From positions 164,191 through 228,190 of the forward strand of contig CANLXI010000008.1 in the NCBI GenBank assembly GCA_947495035.1: a stretch of DNA of 64,000 bases, in the 5' to 3' direction. Shown in pieces: positions 44,454-55,712 of the stretch (within the stretch, counting starts at the first letter, position 1; each line of letters opens with the position of its first letter). The translations under genes and the position numbers were made by a program. The notes beneath the pieces were generated by a model, which did no database searches, had not been told where the DNA came from, and was given only the letters and a program-made list of their open reading frames with translations. The DNA comes from an uncultured Granulosicoccus sp. (GTDB taxonomy: Bacteria; Pseudomonadota; Gammaproteobacteria; Granulosicoccales; Granulosicoccaceae).

Positions 44454-44769
44454 GCCGCCCCCCCAGCACTCGTCTTCGACCGATCGTCCCACCCAGGCCC
44501 TGTGCACGACCAGCAAGCCAGCAGGGGCTGCAAACCCCTGGCTTTGACCTCTGCTTGATGTCGCGCACTGTACTGGTGCGGCCTGTCAGAATGGGCATTT
44601 CTGGCCGAATAACGGTGCGATCATTGAAGCAGGTTCACTTGAATTGAAACTACCCAAAAAAATATTCATGACCTTGTCATGAGCGCCTTGATCGCGGAAT
44701 CGTCGCTCGGGTGGACCCCAAGTCCGTGTTATTGCAGCAGACCGGTACTTTGGTCGGACGATAAAGCTG

Positions 44770-44784
44770 TGTAGTGAAACTACA
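44770..44784. promoter_or_regulatory. Inverted repeat upstream of pckA
   Basis: TGTAGT and ACTACA are exact inverse complements around GAA. A looser copy (TGTAGTG ... CACTCTACA) lies at about 44837-44868 and a half-site TGAAACTAC at about 44646-44654. The repetition suggests a regulator of pckA expression. Confidence 0.45.
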
Positions 44785-44954
44785 TGAATAGGAATTTTAA
44801 CGTTCAAGTTGCTGTTTTAAAAGATTTTTTACCCGTGTAGTGGGTGTAAAGCTGCTTCACTCTACAGTATAGTTCCGCCCATCGGAGCCGCTACAGCTTG
44901 CATTTGTAATGGCTCAATCCGAGTCCCAGCGATACCAACTATCAGGAGCACCCT

Positions 44955-46580
44955 ATGAATCAGACGGCTCGTGTCTTGTCACCCGTACTGGATCTGACCC
45001 CTTATGGCATCAACTCAGCCGCTGAGATTGTCTATAACCCGTCTTACGAGTTGCTCTTCGAAGAAGAGCTCAAGGATGATCTGACCGACCTGGAGCGAGG
45101 TACTCTGACGCAGTCGGGTGCTGTTGCTGTCGATACCGGCGCGTTTACCGGCCGCAGCCCCAAGGACAAGTACATCGTCAAGGACGACCTGACCCGTGAT
45201 GTACTATGGTGGTCGGATCAGGGGGCCAATGACAACAAGCCCATTTCCGAATCGGTCTGGGGTGATCTGAAGGCCCTGGTCTGCAACGATCTTGACGGCC
45301 AGCGACTCTTTGTCGTGGATGCGTTCTGCGGTGCCAACGAGAACAGCCGGGTGGCCGTACGCTTCATCACGCAGGTCGCCTGGCAGGCGCACTTTGTCAC
45401 CAATATGTTCATTCGCCCGACGGATAGCGAGCTGATCGGCTTCGATCCGGACTTCGTGGTCATGAATGCCGCCTCCGCAACCAATGACAAGTGGCAGGAG
45501 CACGGCATGAATTCGGAGAATTTCGTGGCCTTCAATTTCTCCGAGAAGATGCAGTTGATCGCCGGTACCTGGTATGGCGGTGAAATGAAGAAGGGTCTGT
45601 TCTCCTACATGAACTTCATCCTGCCTTTGAAGGGTATTGCATCCATGCACTGTTCGGCGAATGTGGGCGAAGCAGGTGACACTGCGGTGTTCTTCGGTTT
45701 GTCCGGCACCGGCAAGACCACCCTGTCCACGGATCCCAAGCGCCGCCTGATCGGCGACGATGAGCACGGCTGGGATGACGATGGCGTCTTCAACTTCGAA
45801 GGCGGCTGCTATGCCAAGACGATCCGGCTGAGTGCCGAGGCTGAACCGGATATCCATGGCGCTATTCGTCGCAACGCCCTGCTCGAGAATGTGGTGGTGC
45901 GTGACGATGGCAGTATCGACTATGACGATGCCAGCAAGACCGAGAATACCCGTGTCTCCTATCCCATCAATCATATCGACAATATCGTCAAACCGATATC
46001 CCGTGCCGGCCATGCCGACAAGGTCATCTTCCTCACGGCTGATGCTTTCGGTGTGCTGCCAGCGGTATCGTTGCTGACCCCCGAGCAGACCCGCTATCAC
46101 TTCCTGTCCGGATTCACCGCCAAACTGGCGGGTACCGAGCTGGGTGTCACCAGTCCGCAGCCCACCTTTTCCGCCTGCTTCGGCAAGGCCTTTCTCAGTC
46201 TGCATCCCACCCGCTACGCGGAAGAGCTGGGCAAGCGCATGCAGGCTTCCGGTGCGAGGGCCTATCTGGTGAATACCGGCTGGAATGGCACTGGCAAGCG
46301 AATCTCCATCAAGGCGACGCGTGCCATCATCGATGCCATTCTCGATGGCTCGATCGAAGAGGGGGCCACACAGACCATCCCGACCTTCGGTCTGCGTATA
46401 CCCACGGAGTTGCCAGGTGTCGATGCCAATCTGCTGGATCCACGCAGCACCTATGAGGATGAGAGTCAGTGGCAGAGTGAAGCGGACAAGCTGGCGCAAC
46501 TGTTCATCGACAATTTCGTGCAGTACACCGATACCGACAGTGGCCGGGAGCTGGTGGCAGCCGGGCCTGTCCAGGCGTAA
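44955..46580 (+). CDS. pckA: Phosphoenolpyruvate carboxykinase (ATP)
   Basis: Gluconeogenic enzyme: oxaloacetate + ATP to phosphoenolpyruvate + CO2 + ADP. The 541-residue protein has the kinase-1a loop [11 protein letters not shown], the metal-binding region ([19 protein letters not shown]), the early motif [14 protein letters not shown] and the C-terminal [13 protein letters not shown]. Length matches the family. ATG at 44955 has AGGAG 8 bp upstream. It has its own long upstream region and a strong stem-loop downstream, so it is monocistronic. Confidence 0.97.
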   Translation: MNQTARVLSPVLDLTPYGINSAAEIVYNPSYELLFEEELKDDLTDLERGTLTQSGAVAVDTGAFTGRSPKDKYIVKDDLTRDVLWWSDQGANDNKPISESVWGDLKALVCNDLDGQRLFVVDAFCGANENSRVAVRFITQVAWQAHFVTNMFIRPTDSELIGFDPDFVVMNAASATNDKWQEHGMNSENFVAFNFSEKMQLIAGTWYGGEMKKGLFSYMNFILPLKGIASMHCSANVGEAGDTAVFFGLSGTGKTTLSTDPKRRLIGDDEHGWDDDGVFNFEGGCYAKTIRLSAEAEPDIHGAIRRNALLENVVVRDDGSIDYDDASKTENTRVSYPINHIDNIVKPISRAGHADKVIFLTADAFGVLPAVSLLTPEQTRYHFLSGFTAKLAGTELGVTSPQPTFSACFGKAFLSLHPTRYAEELGKRMQASGARAYLVNTGWNGTGKRISIKATRAIIDAILDGSIEEGATQTIPTFGLRIPTELPGVDANLLDPRSTYEDESQWQSEADKLAQLFIDNFVQYTDTDSGRELVAAGPVQA

Positions 46581-46606
46581 TACCGGCTTCAGCCGTTTTC
46601 CACGAC

Positions 46607-46635
46607 CCTCTGACGACAGCGACTGTCGTCAGAGG
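46607..46635. terminator. 13-bp perfect hairpin between pckA and BepA-like gene
   Basis: CCTCTGACGACAG (46607-46619) and CTGTCGTCAGAGG (46623-46635) form a perfect stem with a CGA loop. Placed between two convergent genes, it probably terminates both; T tracts are weak. Confidence 0.75.
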
Positions 46636-46742
46636 CTGTTCAGGCGCTCAGATGAGCCGCGTACCGCGCTGCACCTGGCAGCGCAGCGCGATTCGGTCAG
46701 TCCCACCATTCAGCGTAACCCGATTCGCGATCAACCCGCTTT

Positions 46743-48239
46743 TCAGCGCAGGCGTGTTGCCTGGGCTCTGAGTTCCTTGAGGCTCGCTTCCAGTCGGAGC
46801 TGATCCTGTGATTCCGGTGCTACCTGCTGCAACGCCAGCTCAAGCTGGCTGGTGGCGCGTTCCAGTTCGTCCAGTGCCTGGAAGTAACGAGCCAGGGACT
46901 CGTGACTGCCTGCCTGGTCATCCAGCCTCTCCTGTATGCTGGCCAGTTGTCTCCAGGCCAGTGGGTCAGGGTTGCTGTTGCTGCGCAGGTATTCGTTGGC
47001 AATCTGCATGGCCAGTCCCAGACGACGATCCTGTATGAGTTGCTCCAGACGCTTTTCCACGATGGAGTACCGTTCCGGATACAGTTCCGACAGGGCAGCC
47101 AGAATCGAGTCATCACCACGCTGCTGCTCCATGCCGGCGATATCGGCGCGCAACAGCTCGACCATCGGGTGCGCCTTGATCAGTGTGTCCAGCTCTTGCA
47201 GGTAGGCTTTGGCCTGGTCGAGCCGGTTGGCTCTCTGGTTGATCAGGGCCAGTGCATAACAACTGCTGATGTCGGGCGATGTCTGATGACGCGCAAGGTA
47301 AGTACGCATCAGTTCACCGCTGTCGTTGGCGCTGAGAACCGCCAGGCGGGCACGGAACAGGTCGTAATCGGGACTGTTCAATCGCTCCCGTCGTGGCTGG
47401 GAATCGGCCCGATCGGTCGCTTCGGCAATGCGGTTGTTGTCCAGCGGGTGAGTGCGCAGATATTCCAGCTGCAGATTGGAGGTATTGAGCGAATTCTTGC
47501 GACGCAGAATGGCAAACGATTCGGCCATGGCTCGCGCATCGTAGCGGGCGTTGGCCAGTATCTCGATGCCGATGCGATCTGCCTCGATCTCGTTGCTGCG
47601 AGTGAAATTGATGGCGGATTGCTGGCTGGCCGCCAGGCCCGCAGCCAGCGCGGCCTGACCGGCATGCGGTGAAGCCTGGCCGATGATGATGGCCGCCAGT
47701 ACGGCAGCGGCTGTGCTGAGCGTTGCCCGATTGCCGGTGGCAAAGGCGCGAGCATGGTGCCGCTGAGTCACGTGAGCGACCTCGTGTGCCACCACGCTGG
47801 CCAGTTGCTCTTCCTGCTCCATGACGGCAACCAGTCCCGAATTGATGCCGACATAACCCCCCGGGATGGCGAAGGCATTGATCTGAGGATCGTCGATGAT
47901 GAAGAAGGTGAAGTCCAGCGATTCTCCCTTGCCTGATGCCGCGACCAGTTTCGAGCCCAGGCTCTGGATGTATTCCGTGAGCTGCACATCACGAATCAGA
48001 GGCAGTTGAGCGCGAATCTGGCGCATGAACTGCGCGCCCAGCTGCTGTTCCTCGATCGGGGACAAGGCACTGTCGGCCGGTTCACCCATGCTCGGCAGAT
48101 TCTGCTGCGCGCCGATACTGCTGACCCCTAGTGCCAGCAGCACACCGAAAATGATGCCAGTGGCCCGCTGCAAGCGAGCGCCACTGGACCGGCGTCTGGC
48201 CCTGGTCCGAGGGGTCTGACTGGAATATTCCGGATGCAC
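46743..48239 (-). CDS. bepA: M48-family metalloprotease, BepA-like, with TPR region
   Basis: Periplasmic chaperone/protease for outer-membrane assembly, about 498 residues. The zinc motif HEVAH (in SVVAHEVAHVTQRHHARAF) and the downstream ligand region FTRSNEIEADRIGI are intact. A signal-anchor-like segment (GIIFGVLLALGVSSIGAQ) precedes the domain, and helical TPR-like repeats fill residues from about 300 on. The start is uncertain: GTG 48239 is my choice, while a TTG at 48308 would add 23 residues. Convergent with pckA. E. coli BepA is 487 residues, which supports full length. Confidence 0.9.
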   Translation of the reverse strand: MHPEYSSQTPRTRARRRSSGARLQRATGIIFGVLLALGVSSIGAQQNLPSMGEPADSALSPIEEQQLGAQFMRQIRAQLPLIRDVQLTEYIQSLGSKLVAASGKGESLDFTFFIIDDPQINAFAIPGGYVGINSGLVAVMEQEEQLASVVAHEVAHVTQRHHARAFATGNRATLSTAAAVLAAIIIGQASPHAGQAALAAGLAASQQSAINFTRSNEIEADRIGIEILANARYDARAMAESFAILRRKNSLNTSNLQLEYLRTHPLDNNRIAEATDRADSQPRRERLNSPDYDLFRARLAVLSANDSGELMRTYLARHQTSPDISSCYALALINQRANRLDQAKAYLQELDTLIKAHPMVELLRADIAGMEQQRGDDSILAALSELYPERYSIVEKRLEQLIQDRRLGLAMQIANEYLRSNSNPDPLAWRQLASIQERLDDQAGSHESLARYFQALDELERATSQLELALQQVAPESQDQLRLEASLKELRAQATRLR

Positions 48240-48612
48240 AGTGTGATTCAAGTTTCCATGGCAGGGGGCAGTACGTTGTGGGACAACGTGTTGCTTGGTT
48301 CGTGCCAATCTATCATGAGCCTGTTTCCGGCTCCCGTAATGGCTCGCAAGGCGTTATACTCTCTTCCTGTATGGGGTTCGACACAATCCGGCCCGGCAAT
48401 CAGTTCAAGTCACTCACCCGAATTACCTCTCGTGGTGTGATCACAGGCGGTTCAACCCACCACTGCCCACTCGTGACAAGGACCCACATTGTTGCCAGCC
48501 ACCTCTACAACGCAATCATGATGCTATCAGACGTGCGTGCAGGCCATGGGTCTCTCGTGCGCATTGTCGACGGCGTCCCTGAATATCCAGCGAGTAATGA
48601 GGAAAAGAAGCG
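48240..48612. other. Intergenic region upstream of ilvI
   Basis: About 370 bp shared by the divergent BepA-like and ilvI promoters. It contains a perfect 10-bp palindrome, TGTGATCACA, at 48436-48445. I looked for a branched-chain-rich leader peptide and attenuator and saw none. Confidence 0.4.
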
Positions 48613-50331
48613 GTGGAATTATCCGGTGGTGAAATACTGATCGAAGCGCTGAAGGAAGAAGGCGTCGAGTTCATTTTCGGTTATCCAGGTGGTGCAGTGC
48701 TGCACATCTACGATGCCTTGTATGAACAGAACTCCGTGAAGCATATTCTTGTGCGGCACGAACAGGGAGCAACGCACGCGGCAGATGGTTATGCGCGTGC
48801 AACAGGCAAACCGGGCGTCGTGCTGGTCACGTCGGGTCCGGGAGCAACCAATGCGGTGACAGGCATCGCCACGGCATTCATGGATTCCATTCCCATGGTT
48901 GTACTGTCCGGGCAGGTGCAGAGCCGTTTCATTGGCAGCGACGCCTTCCAGGAAGTCGACTGTGTCGGCATCACGCGACCTTGCGTCAAGCACAATTTTC
49001 TCGTGGACTCTCTCGAGAACTTTGCCGAGACCATGAAGAAGGCCTTTCATGTGGCCACTACCGGCAGACCCGGTCCGGTGGTTGTGGACATTCCCAAGGA
49101 TTTCACGGCTCCGGGTGTAACGGTGCCGTTCAACTATCCCAAGACCGTGAACATGCGCTCCTACAGTCCGGCGGAGCAGGGCCATCCGGGCCAGATTCGC
49201 AAGGCGGTGGATCTCATCCTGTCGGCCAAACGCCCCATGATCTATTCCGGTGGTGGTGTGGTACTCGGCAATGCCGCGGCTCAGCTCACCGAGTTCACCG
49301 AGCTGCTCGGTTATCCGATCACACAGACATTGATGGGTCTGGGCGCATTCCCTGCGTCCAACAAGCTGAACCTGGGCATGCTGGGCATGCATGGCACCTA
49401 TGAAGCCAACATGGCCATGCACGATTGCGATGTGCTGATTGCCATCGGCGCGCGCTTTGATGACCGTGTCACCGGCGAGATCGAGAGCTTCTGTCCGGAC
49501 GCCAAGATCGTGCACGTCGATGTCGACCCGGCGTCCATTTCCAAGAACGTGACGGTCGATGTGCCCATCGTGGGCAATGTCACCCACGTGCTGGATGCCA
49601 TGATCGCGCTGATCAAGGACACCGGCAAGCGCGCCGATCCTGCCGATCTGGCTCAATGGTGGGCGACCATCAAGGGCTGGTCTGACACCAACTGCATGGC
49701 CTATGAGCTCGATGACAAGCTGATCAAGCCGCAGGCAGTGGTCGAGGCGTTGTGGCGCGAGACCAAGGGTGATGCGTATATCTGCTCCGACGTCGGTCAG
49801 CATCAGATGTGGGCGGCGCAGTTCTATGGCTTCGACAAGCCACGGCGCTGGATCAACTCCGGCGGACTGGGCACCATGGGCTTCGGCATTCCCGCTGCCA
49901 TTGGCGTTCAGCTGGCTTTCCCCGATGAAGTGGTGGCCTGCATCACCGGTGAGGCGAGTGTGCAGATGTGCATTCAGGAGCTCTCCACGGCCATGCAGTA
50001 CAGCACGCCCATCAAGATCATCAGCCTGAATAACCGTTACATGGGCATGGTCCGGCAGTGGCAGGAATTCAATTACGACAAGCGTTATTCGCATTCGTAC
50101 ATGGACGCCTTGCCGGATTTCGTGAAACTGGCAGAGAGCTATGGTCATGTGGGCATGCGGATCGAAAAACCCGGTGATGTGGAAGGCGCCCTGAAGGAGG
50201 CCTTCGCGATGAAGGATCGCCTGGTCTTCATGGATTTTCAGACGGATCAGAAGGAGAACGTGTATCCCATGATCGAAGCTGGGAAGGGACACCACGAAAT
50301 GCGATTGAACCCTGCTCGGGAGCTGGCGTGA
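48613..50331 (+). CDS. ilvI: Acetolactate synthase large subunit
   Basis: Catalytic subunit for acetolactate and acetohydroxybutyrate formation in branched-chain amino-acid synthesis; needs thiamine diphosphate, Mg and FAD. The 572-residue product starts at GTG 48613 (MELSGGEILIEAL) with GAGGA upstream. ThDP-enzyme hallmarks are the catalytic Glu in RHEQGATHAADGYARATG and NN at SLNNRYMGMVRQWQ. The usual GDG Mg motif reads GEAS (TGEASVQM), an odd substitution. ilvH follows with overlap, so both subunits are made together. Confidence 0.96.
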   Translation: MELSGGEILIEALKEEGVEFIFGYPGGAVLHIYDALYEQNSVKHILVRHEQGATHAADGYARATGKPGVVLVTSGPGATNAVTGIATAFMDSIPMVVLSGQVQSRFIGSDAFQEVDCVGITRPCVKHNFLVDSLENFAETMKKAFHVATTGRPGPVVVDIPKDFTAPGVTVPFNYPKTVNMRSYSPAEQGHPGQIRKAVDLILSAKRPMIYSGGGVVLGNAAAQLTEFTELLGYPITQTLMGLGAFPASNKLNLGMLGMHGTYEANMAMHDCDVLIAIGARFDDRVTGEIESFCPDAKIVHVDVDPASISKNVTVDVPIVGNVTHVLDAMIALIKDTGKRADPADLAQWWATIKGWSDTNCMAYELDDKLIKPQAVVEALWRETKGDAYICSDVGQHQMWAAQFYGFDKPRRWINSGGLGTMGFGIPAAIGVQLAFPDEVVACITGEASVQMCIQELSTAMQYSTPIKIISLNNRYMGMVRQWQEFNYDKRYSHSYMDALPDFVKLAESYGHVGMRIEKPGDVEGALKEAFAMKDRLVFMDFQTDQKENVYPMIEAGKGHHEMRLNPARELA

Positions 50332-50825
50332 TGCGTAGGCACGTTATATCTGTCCTGCTGGAAAACGAATCGGGCGCGTTGTCACGCGTGTCCGGTCTGT
50401 TCAGTGCTCGCGGTTACAATATCGAGTCGCTGACCGTGGCAGCCACGCACGATCCGACCCTGTCACGCATGACCATCGTGACCATCGGCACCGACCGGAT
50501 CGTCGAGCAGATCATCAAGCAGCTGAACAAGCTGGTGGATGTGGTGCGTCTGACCGATCTGACCGAAGTGCCGTTCATCGAGCGCGAAATCATGATGGTG
50601 AAGGTTCGTGCGGTGGATGCCGGGCGCGAAGAGCTCAAGCGCATGGCGGACATCTTTCGCGGTCAGATCCTCGATGTCACCGAATCCAGCTATGTCATCG
50701 AGATTACCGGTGACGACTACAAGCTGTCGGGTTTTCTCGATGCCATCGGTCGAGACAACATCATCGAAGCCGTGCGTTCCGGCGCGACGGGTATCGCCCG
50801 TGGTGATAAAAGCCTGAAGCCCTGA
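50328..50825 (+). CDS. ilvH: Acetolactate synthase small (regulatory) subunit
   Basis: ACT-domain regulatory subunit that confers valine feedback inhibition on the large subunit. The 165-residue protein has the N-terminal ACT domain (VISVLLENESGALSRVSGLF, SARGYNIESLTV) and a C-terminal domain (MVKVRA, ILDVTESSYVIEITG). GTG 50328 or ATG 50331 overlaps the ilvI stop, so translation is coupled. Length matches family. Confidence 0.96.
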   Translation: MMRRHVISVLLENESGALSRVSGLFSARGYNIESLTVAATHDPTLSRMTIVTIGTDRIVEQIIKQLNKLVDVVRLTDLTEVPFIEREIMMVKVRAVDAGREELKRMADIFRGQILDVTESSYVIEITGDDYKLSGFLDAIGRDNIIEAVRSGATGIARGDKSLKP

Positions 50826-50889
50826 CACGGGCGCGTGTGATTGCCTCCGGCAGGGTAAACTGCCGGTTGGCTGAAGCGGTAATGAGGCA

Positions 50890-51660
50890 ATGAATTCGAT
50901 GGTGGAGTCAAGCGAGGCACGCAAGCGACCGTCCAGGGGCATCTATCTGCTGCCCAATCTGTTCACGACGAGCGCATTGTTTGCCGGTTTTTACAGCATC
51001 GTGCTGGCTTACGGTGGTGAGTACACGCAAGCCGGTATTGCCATCATCGTGGCCATGGTGCTGGACGGTTTTGATGGCCGTGTCGCGCGCATGACCAATA
51101 CCACGACGGCATTTGGCGCCGAATACGACAGCATGGCGGACATGATCTCATTCGGCATGGCGCCAGCATTCCTCATGTACAGCTGGTCCCTGTCGAGTCT
51201 GACCGAGGCCTACCACGGCCAGTTGGGCTGGGTGATCGCCTTTGTCTACACGGCCTGCTGTGGTTTGCGTCTGGCTCGCTTCAATGTGGCTGTGGGCACG
51301 GCCGACAAGCGATTTTTCCAGGGATTGGCCTGTCCCTCGGCTGCCGCCTTTCTGGCCAGCTTTGTCTGGGTCATGAGTGAAATGGGCGTCAATGGTCCCG
51401 ATGTCGTCCTGTTGGTGGGCATCATGACGCTGTTTGCCGGTGTGGCTATGGTCAGCACCTTCACCTATTACAGCTTCAAGGATCTGGGTACCAACCGCAA
51501 GGTGCCGTTTGCCATGTTGCTGGGCCTGCTGCTACTGTTCGTGGTAACCGCGGTCGATCCGGCCAAGATGATCCTGATCGCCTCTGCACTCTATGCCTTG
51601 TCGGGTCCCGTGTACTATCTGTTCCGGGTCTACCGCAAGCGCGCCCGCCAGTCTGTCTGA
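50890..51660 (+). CDS. pssA: CDP-diacylglycerol-serine O-phosphatidyltransferase
   Basis: Membrane enzyme that makes phosphatidylserine, the precursor of phosphatidylethanolamine. The 256-residue protein has the CDP-alcohol phosphatidyltransferase motif D-G-x2-A-R-x8-G-x3-D-x3-D, seen as DGRVARM ... FGAEYDSMAD. About eight hydrophobic segments are present, and the N-terminus SRGIYLLPNLFTTSALFAGF is typical of the type II (Bacillus-like) PssA. It lies 64 bp after ilvH, so co-transcription is possible. Confidence 0.95.
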   Translation: MNSMVESSEARKRPSRGIYLLPNLFTTSALFAGFYSIVLAYGGEYTQAGIAIIVAMVLDGFDGRVARMTNTTTAFGAEYDSMADMISFGMAPAFLMYSWSLSSLTEAYHGQLGWVIAFVYTACCGLRLARFNVAVGTADKRFFQGLACPSAAAFLASFVWVMSEMGVNGPDVVLLVGIMTLFAGVAMVSTFTYYSFKDLGTNRKVPFAMLLGLLLLFVVTAVDPAKMILIASALYALSGPVYYLFRVYRKRARQSV

Positions 51661-51699
51661 TGCACGACTGACCGTTCTGATTCGCGCCTGCCGACCCTG

Positions 51700-52719
<1,020 letters not shown>

Positions 52720-52819
52720 CAGGCGTGTCGGGGTCCTGTCGATGCAGGCTGCACAACGGTCCGAGCAATTGCGCAACGCCACGATCTGTTGAACCGTGTC
52801 CAATGGAGCCTGCCTGCCG

Positions 52820-53293
52820 ATGAATGCACGACGAGACGACAAGCCGGTGTCATTCGTTCCGATGCGAGCCGGTGATGTGGCGGCCATCGGAATCATGGAT
52901 CGGCGCAACTATGAATTTGCGTGGACCGATGGCATTTTCCGCGATTGCGTCAAGGCCGGCTATATCTGCCCGCTACTCAAGATCGGTGAGGACATCGCCG
53001 GTTACGGGGTCCTGCAGATCGGTGCCGATGAGGCGCATCTGCTGAACCTGTGCATCGACAGACCCTGGCAGCGTCAGGGCCTGGCGCGCACCCTGTTGGA
53101 GCACCTGGTGGAGGAATCCGCCCGTCTCGGTGCGCAAGTCATGTTCCTGGAAGTACGCCCCTCCAACACCCGGGCCGTGGCACTCTATCAACAATCCGGT
53201 TTCAACGAGATCGGCCTGCGCAAGGACTATTACGACGCCAGCGGCGGTCGTGAGGATGCGCTTGTCATGGCGCGCTATCTGTCGTCGGATTGA
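52820..53293 (+). CDS. rimI: Ribosomal protein S18 alanine N-acetyltransferase (RimI)
   Basis: GNAT acetyltransferase, about 157 residues from ATG 52820. Motif A for acetyl-CoA is clear: LNLCIDRPWQRQGLARTLLE, followed by the C-terminal ALYQQSGFNEIGLRKDYY, very typical of RimI. A GTG start 24 bp upstream is possible. Its neighbours, the HolD-like gene and prfC, match the E. coli chromosomal order. Confidence 0.93.
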   Translation: MNARRDDKPVSFVPMRAGDVAAIGIMDRRNYEFAWTDGIFRDCVKAGYICPLLKIGEDIAGYGVLQIGADEAHLLNLCIDRPWQRQGLARTLLEHLVEESARLGAQVMFLEVRPSNTRAVALYQQSGFNEIGLRKDYYDASGGREDALVMARYLSSD

Positions 53294-53381
53294 TACCTGA
53301 TTGCAGTAGCCGTTGCCCGGCACGCGACCCTTGCGGCAACAGGCGTTATACTCCGCGGCTAACTTATGCAGTGACCTCACC

Positions 53382-54977
53382 ATGGCTGACGCCAGACTGA
53401 CTCAGGAAATCAACCGACGGCGCACCTTTGCGATCATTTCGCATCCGGATGCCGGCAAGACCACGCTGACTGAAAAACTGCTGTTGTTCGGCGGTGCCAT
53501 TCAGCTGGCGGGAACCGTCAAGGGGCGCAAGGCTGCCCGGCATGCCACCTCGGACTGGATGGCGATGGAGCAGGAGCGCGGCATCTCGGTGACCTCGTCA
53601 GTCATGCAGTTTCCCTATCGTGACCATATCGTCAATCTTCTGGATACCCCGGGGCACGAGGATTTCTCGGAGGATACCTACCGCACACTGACGGCGGTGG
53701 ATTCGGCGCTGATGGTCATTGACGTGGCCAAGGGTGTGGAGGGACGTACCGAGAAGCTCATGGATGTCTGCCGTCTGCGAACCACACCGGTCATGACCTT
53801 CATCAACAAGCTCGACCGTGAAGGACGTGATCCGATCGAACTGATGGATGAGGTGGAGAGCATGCTCAACATCCGCTGTGCCCCGATCACCTGGCCCATC
53901 GGCATGGGCAAGCGGTTCAAGGGCGTCTATCATCTGCACACCGACTGCATTCACTTCTATTCGGCCACGCACGGCGGCAAGATGCAGGAAGGCGAAGTGG
54001 TGCAAGGGCTGGACAATCCCAAGCTGGACGAAATCCTGGGCAGCATGGCGGCCGAGTTGCGCGAGGAGCTGGAGTTGGTGCAGGGAGCCTGTCACGAGTT
54101 CGATCTCGATGCCTATCTGGCGGGCGAGCTGACGCCGGTGTATTTCGGTTCTGCCATCAACAATTTCGGTGTTGCCGAGTTGCTTGACGACTTCGTCAAG
54201 TATGCACCGGCACCGCAGCCGCGAAACACGGTCACTCGCGAAGTGCAACCCGTGGAAGAGAAATTCACCGGCTTTGCCTTCAAGATTCAGGCAAACATGG
54301 ATCCGCAGCACCGCGATCGGGTGGCCTTCGTGCGTATCTGTTCGGGCACCTTCAGCAAGGGCATGAAAGTGCGTCATATTCGTCTGGGCAAGGAAATTCG
54401 GCTCAATGACGCCCTGACATTCATGGCAGCGGATCGCGGTCACGTCGAAGAGGCCTTCAGCGGCGACATCATCGGCTTGCACAACCATGGCACCATCCGC
54501 ATCGGTGACACCTTCACGGTGGGCGAGGAGCTGGCATTCACCGGCATTCCGAATTTCGCCCCGGAGCTGTTCCGGCGCGCCGTGCTGAAGGACCCACTGA
54601 AGATGAAAGCCCTGCAGAAAGGACTCAGCCAGCTGTGCGAAGAGGGTGCTACCCAGCTGTTCAAGCCACTGGTCAGCAATGACCTGATTCTGGGTGCCGT
54701 CGGGGTGCTGCAGTTTGAAGTGGTTGCGCAGCGGCTGCGAGATGAGTACAAGGTAGAGTGTCAGTTCGAGACAGTGGGTGTTCAGCAGGCCCGCTGGATC
54801 CGCTGTGCGGATGAGAAGATGCTGTCCGATTTCACACGAAAGCTGGACATGAACCTGTCACATGATCATGCCGGAGAGCTTGTTTATCTGGCACCGACTC
54901 GTGTCAATCTGCAGATGTCGCAGGAGCGCTGGCCGGATGTCGAGTTTCTGGCCACACGCGAGCAGGTATTCAACTAG
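53382..54977 (+). CDS. prfC: Peptide chain release factor 3
   Basis: Translational GTPase that recycles RF1/RF2 after peptide release. The 531-residue protein from ATG 53382 ([20 protein letters not shown]) carries G1 [13 protein letters not shown]2 region [14 protein letters not shown]3 [14 protein letters not shown] and G4 NKLDREGRD. Length equals the family norm (E. coli 529). Upstream in-frame codons extend 23 residues but have no ribosome-binding site. Confidence 0.97.
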   Translation: MADARLTQEINRRRTFAIISHPDAGKTTLTEKLLLFGGAIQLAGTVKGRKAARHATSDWMAMEQERGISVTSSVMQFPYRDHIVNLLDTPGHEDFSEDTYRTLTAVDSALMVIDVAKGVEGRTEKLMDVCRLRTTPVMTFINKLDREGRDPIELMDEVESMLNIRCAPITWPIGMGKRFKGVYHLHTDCIHFYSATHGGKMQEGEVVQGLDNPKLDEILGSMAAELREELELVQGACHEFDLDAYLAGELTPVYFGSAINNFGVAELLDDFVKYAPAPQPRNTVTREVQPVEEKFTGFAFKIQANMDPQHRDRVAFVRICSGTFSKGMKVRHIRLGKEIRLNDALTFMAADRGHVEEAFSGDIIGLHNHGTIRIGDTFTVGEELAFTGIPNFAPELFRRAVLKDPLKMKALQKGLSQLCEEGATQLFKPLVSNDLILGAVGVLQFEVVAQRLRDEYKVECQFETVGVQQARWIRCADEKMLSDFTRKLDMNLSHDHAGELVYLAPTRVNLQMSQERWPDVEFLATREQVFN

Positions 54978-55027
54978 AATTCCAATGGACGCAACGTTCC
55001 GAAATCAGCCTTTTCATGGAGCTTGAA

Positions 55028-55678
55028 ATGAAGAAATTGAACAAAACCGGCCTCCTGGCCTTGGGTGTGGCCGCGATGACCCTGTCGGGTGCCGCGATGG
55101 CAGAGCCACTGGGCCTGCTCAATGGTCGCTCAGCGGACGTCAGTCGCTCACCCGACAAGTCGGTTGAAGCCGGGGCCGTTTTCGGCGAGTTCGATGACGT
55201 GGACTACACCTTTTTTGGTGCACGCTTCAACTACAAGGTCAACCCACTGACTGTCGCCTACGTGGACCTGGGACAGGCCGAGTATGATTTCGGTGCCGAT
55301 TTCGACGGTCTTGCATATGGTCTGGGCGGCTTCTACCAGATGGATGGTGTGCTGGACAATACCGATTTCGGCATTCATGCCAGCTTGCACAAGACCAGTC
55401 TCGAGAACAGCCGTTTCAGCGGAGACGTCTCGGTAACGTCCATCATGGTCGAAGCCCTGTTCAGTGGCCGGGAAGCAGTGAACTCGCAAGGTACGCTGTT
55501 CTGGAATGCCAGTGTCGGCCTCAATCGCACCAGTGGTGAGGGCGATTCCGATACCGAGCTGGCTCTGGGAGCGGGTCTTACCATGCCGACGGCCTCTCAA
55601 TCCGGTGAGTTCTTCGCGGGTGTGATGCACATCGACGATCTGGGCTTCGGCGCCGGTTACCGTCATTTCCTGAAGTAA
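55028..55678 (+). CDS. Outer-membrane beta-barrel-like protein (tandem paralog 1)
   Basis: Small envelope protein of 216 residues from ATG 55028, with GGAG 6 bp upstream. A signal peptide (LLALGVAAMTLSGAAMA) is followed by EPLGLLNGRSADVSRSPDKS and then alternating-hydrophobic strands (YTFFGARFNYKVNPLTVAYV, FFAGVMHIDDLGFGAGYRHF). The shape suits an 8-strand barrel; the C-terminal residue is Lys after FL, slightly atypical. The next gene is its paralog. Function unknown. Confidence 0.82.
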   Translation: MKKLNKTGLLALGVAAMTLSGAAMAEPLGLLNGRSADVSRSPDKSVEAGAVFGEFDDVDYTFFGARFNYKVNPLTVAYVDLGQAEYDFGADFDGLAYGLGGFYQMDGVLDNTDFGIHASLHKTSLENSRFSGDVSVTSIMVEALFSGREAVNSQGTLFWNASVGLNRTSGEGDSDTELALGAGLTMPTASQSGEFFAGVMHIDDLGFGAGYRHFLK

Positions 55679-55712
55679 ATCAACTGCAGTCTGTCAAATC
55701 GGTATCAGCTCA

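Larger units (their letters stand above)
44034..44954. other. 921-bp non-coding region between OmpA cluster and pckA
   Basis: Holds a phased 7-bp tandem array (44139-44453), an imperfect G/C hairpin around 44517-44542, and the A/T-richer pckA upstream region with inverted repeats related to TGTAGTGAAACTACA. Frames across the array are artefacts of the repeat. No gene is seen. Confidence 0.6.

Noticed and set aside
44094..44558. Frame through the heptamer array giving a leucine-zipper-like peptide
   Set aside because: A 7-bp repeat gives a 7-residue repeat in every frame; no start signal and no domain.
48278..48640. 120-codon frame overlapping the ilvI start as a leader peptide
   Set aside because: No run of Ile, Val or Leu codons and no attenuator hairpins; does not look like an ilv leader.
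48619..50295. Antisense frame of about 558 codons opposite ilvI
   Set aside because: His/Gly-rich antisense artefact; ilvI is unambiguous.
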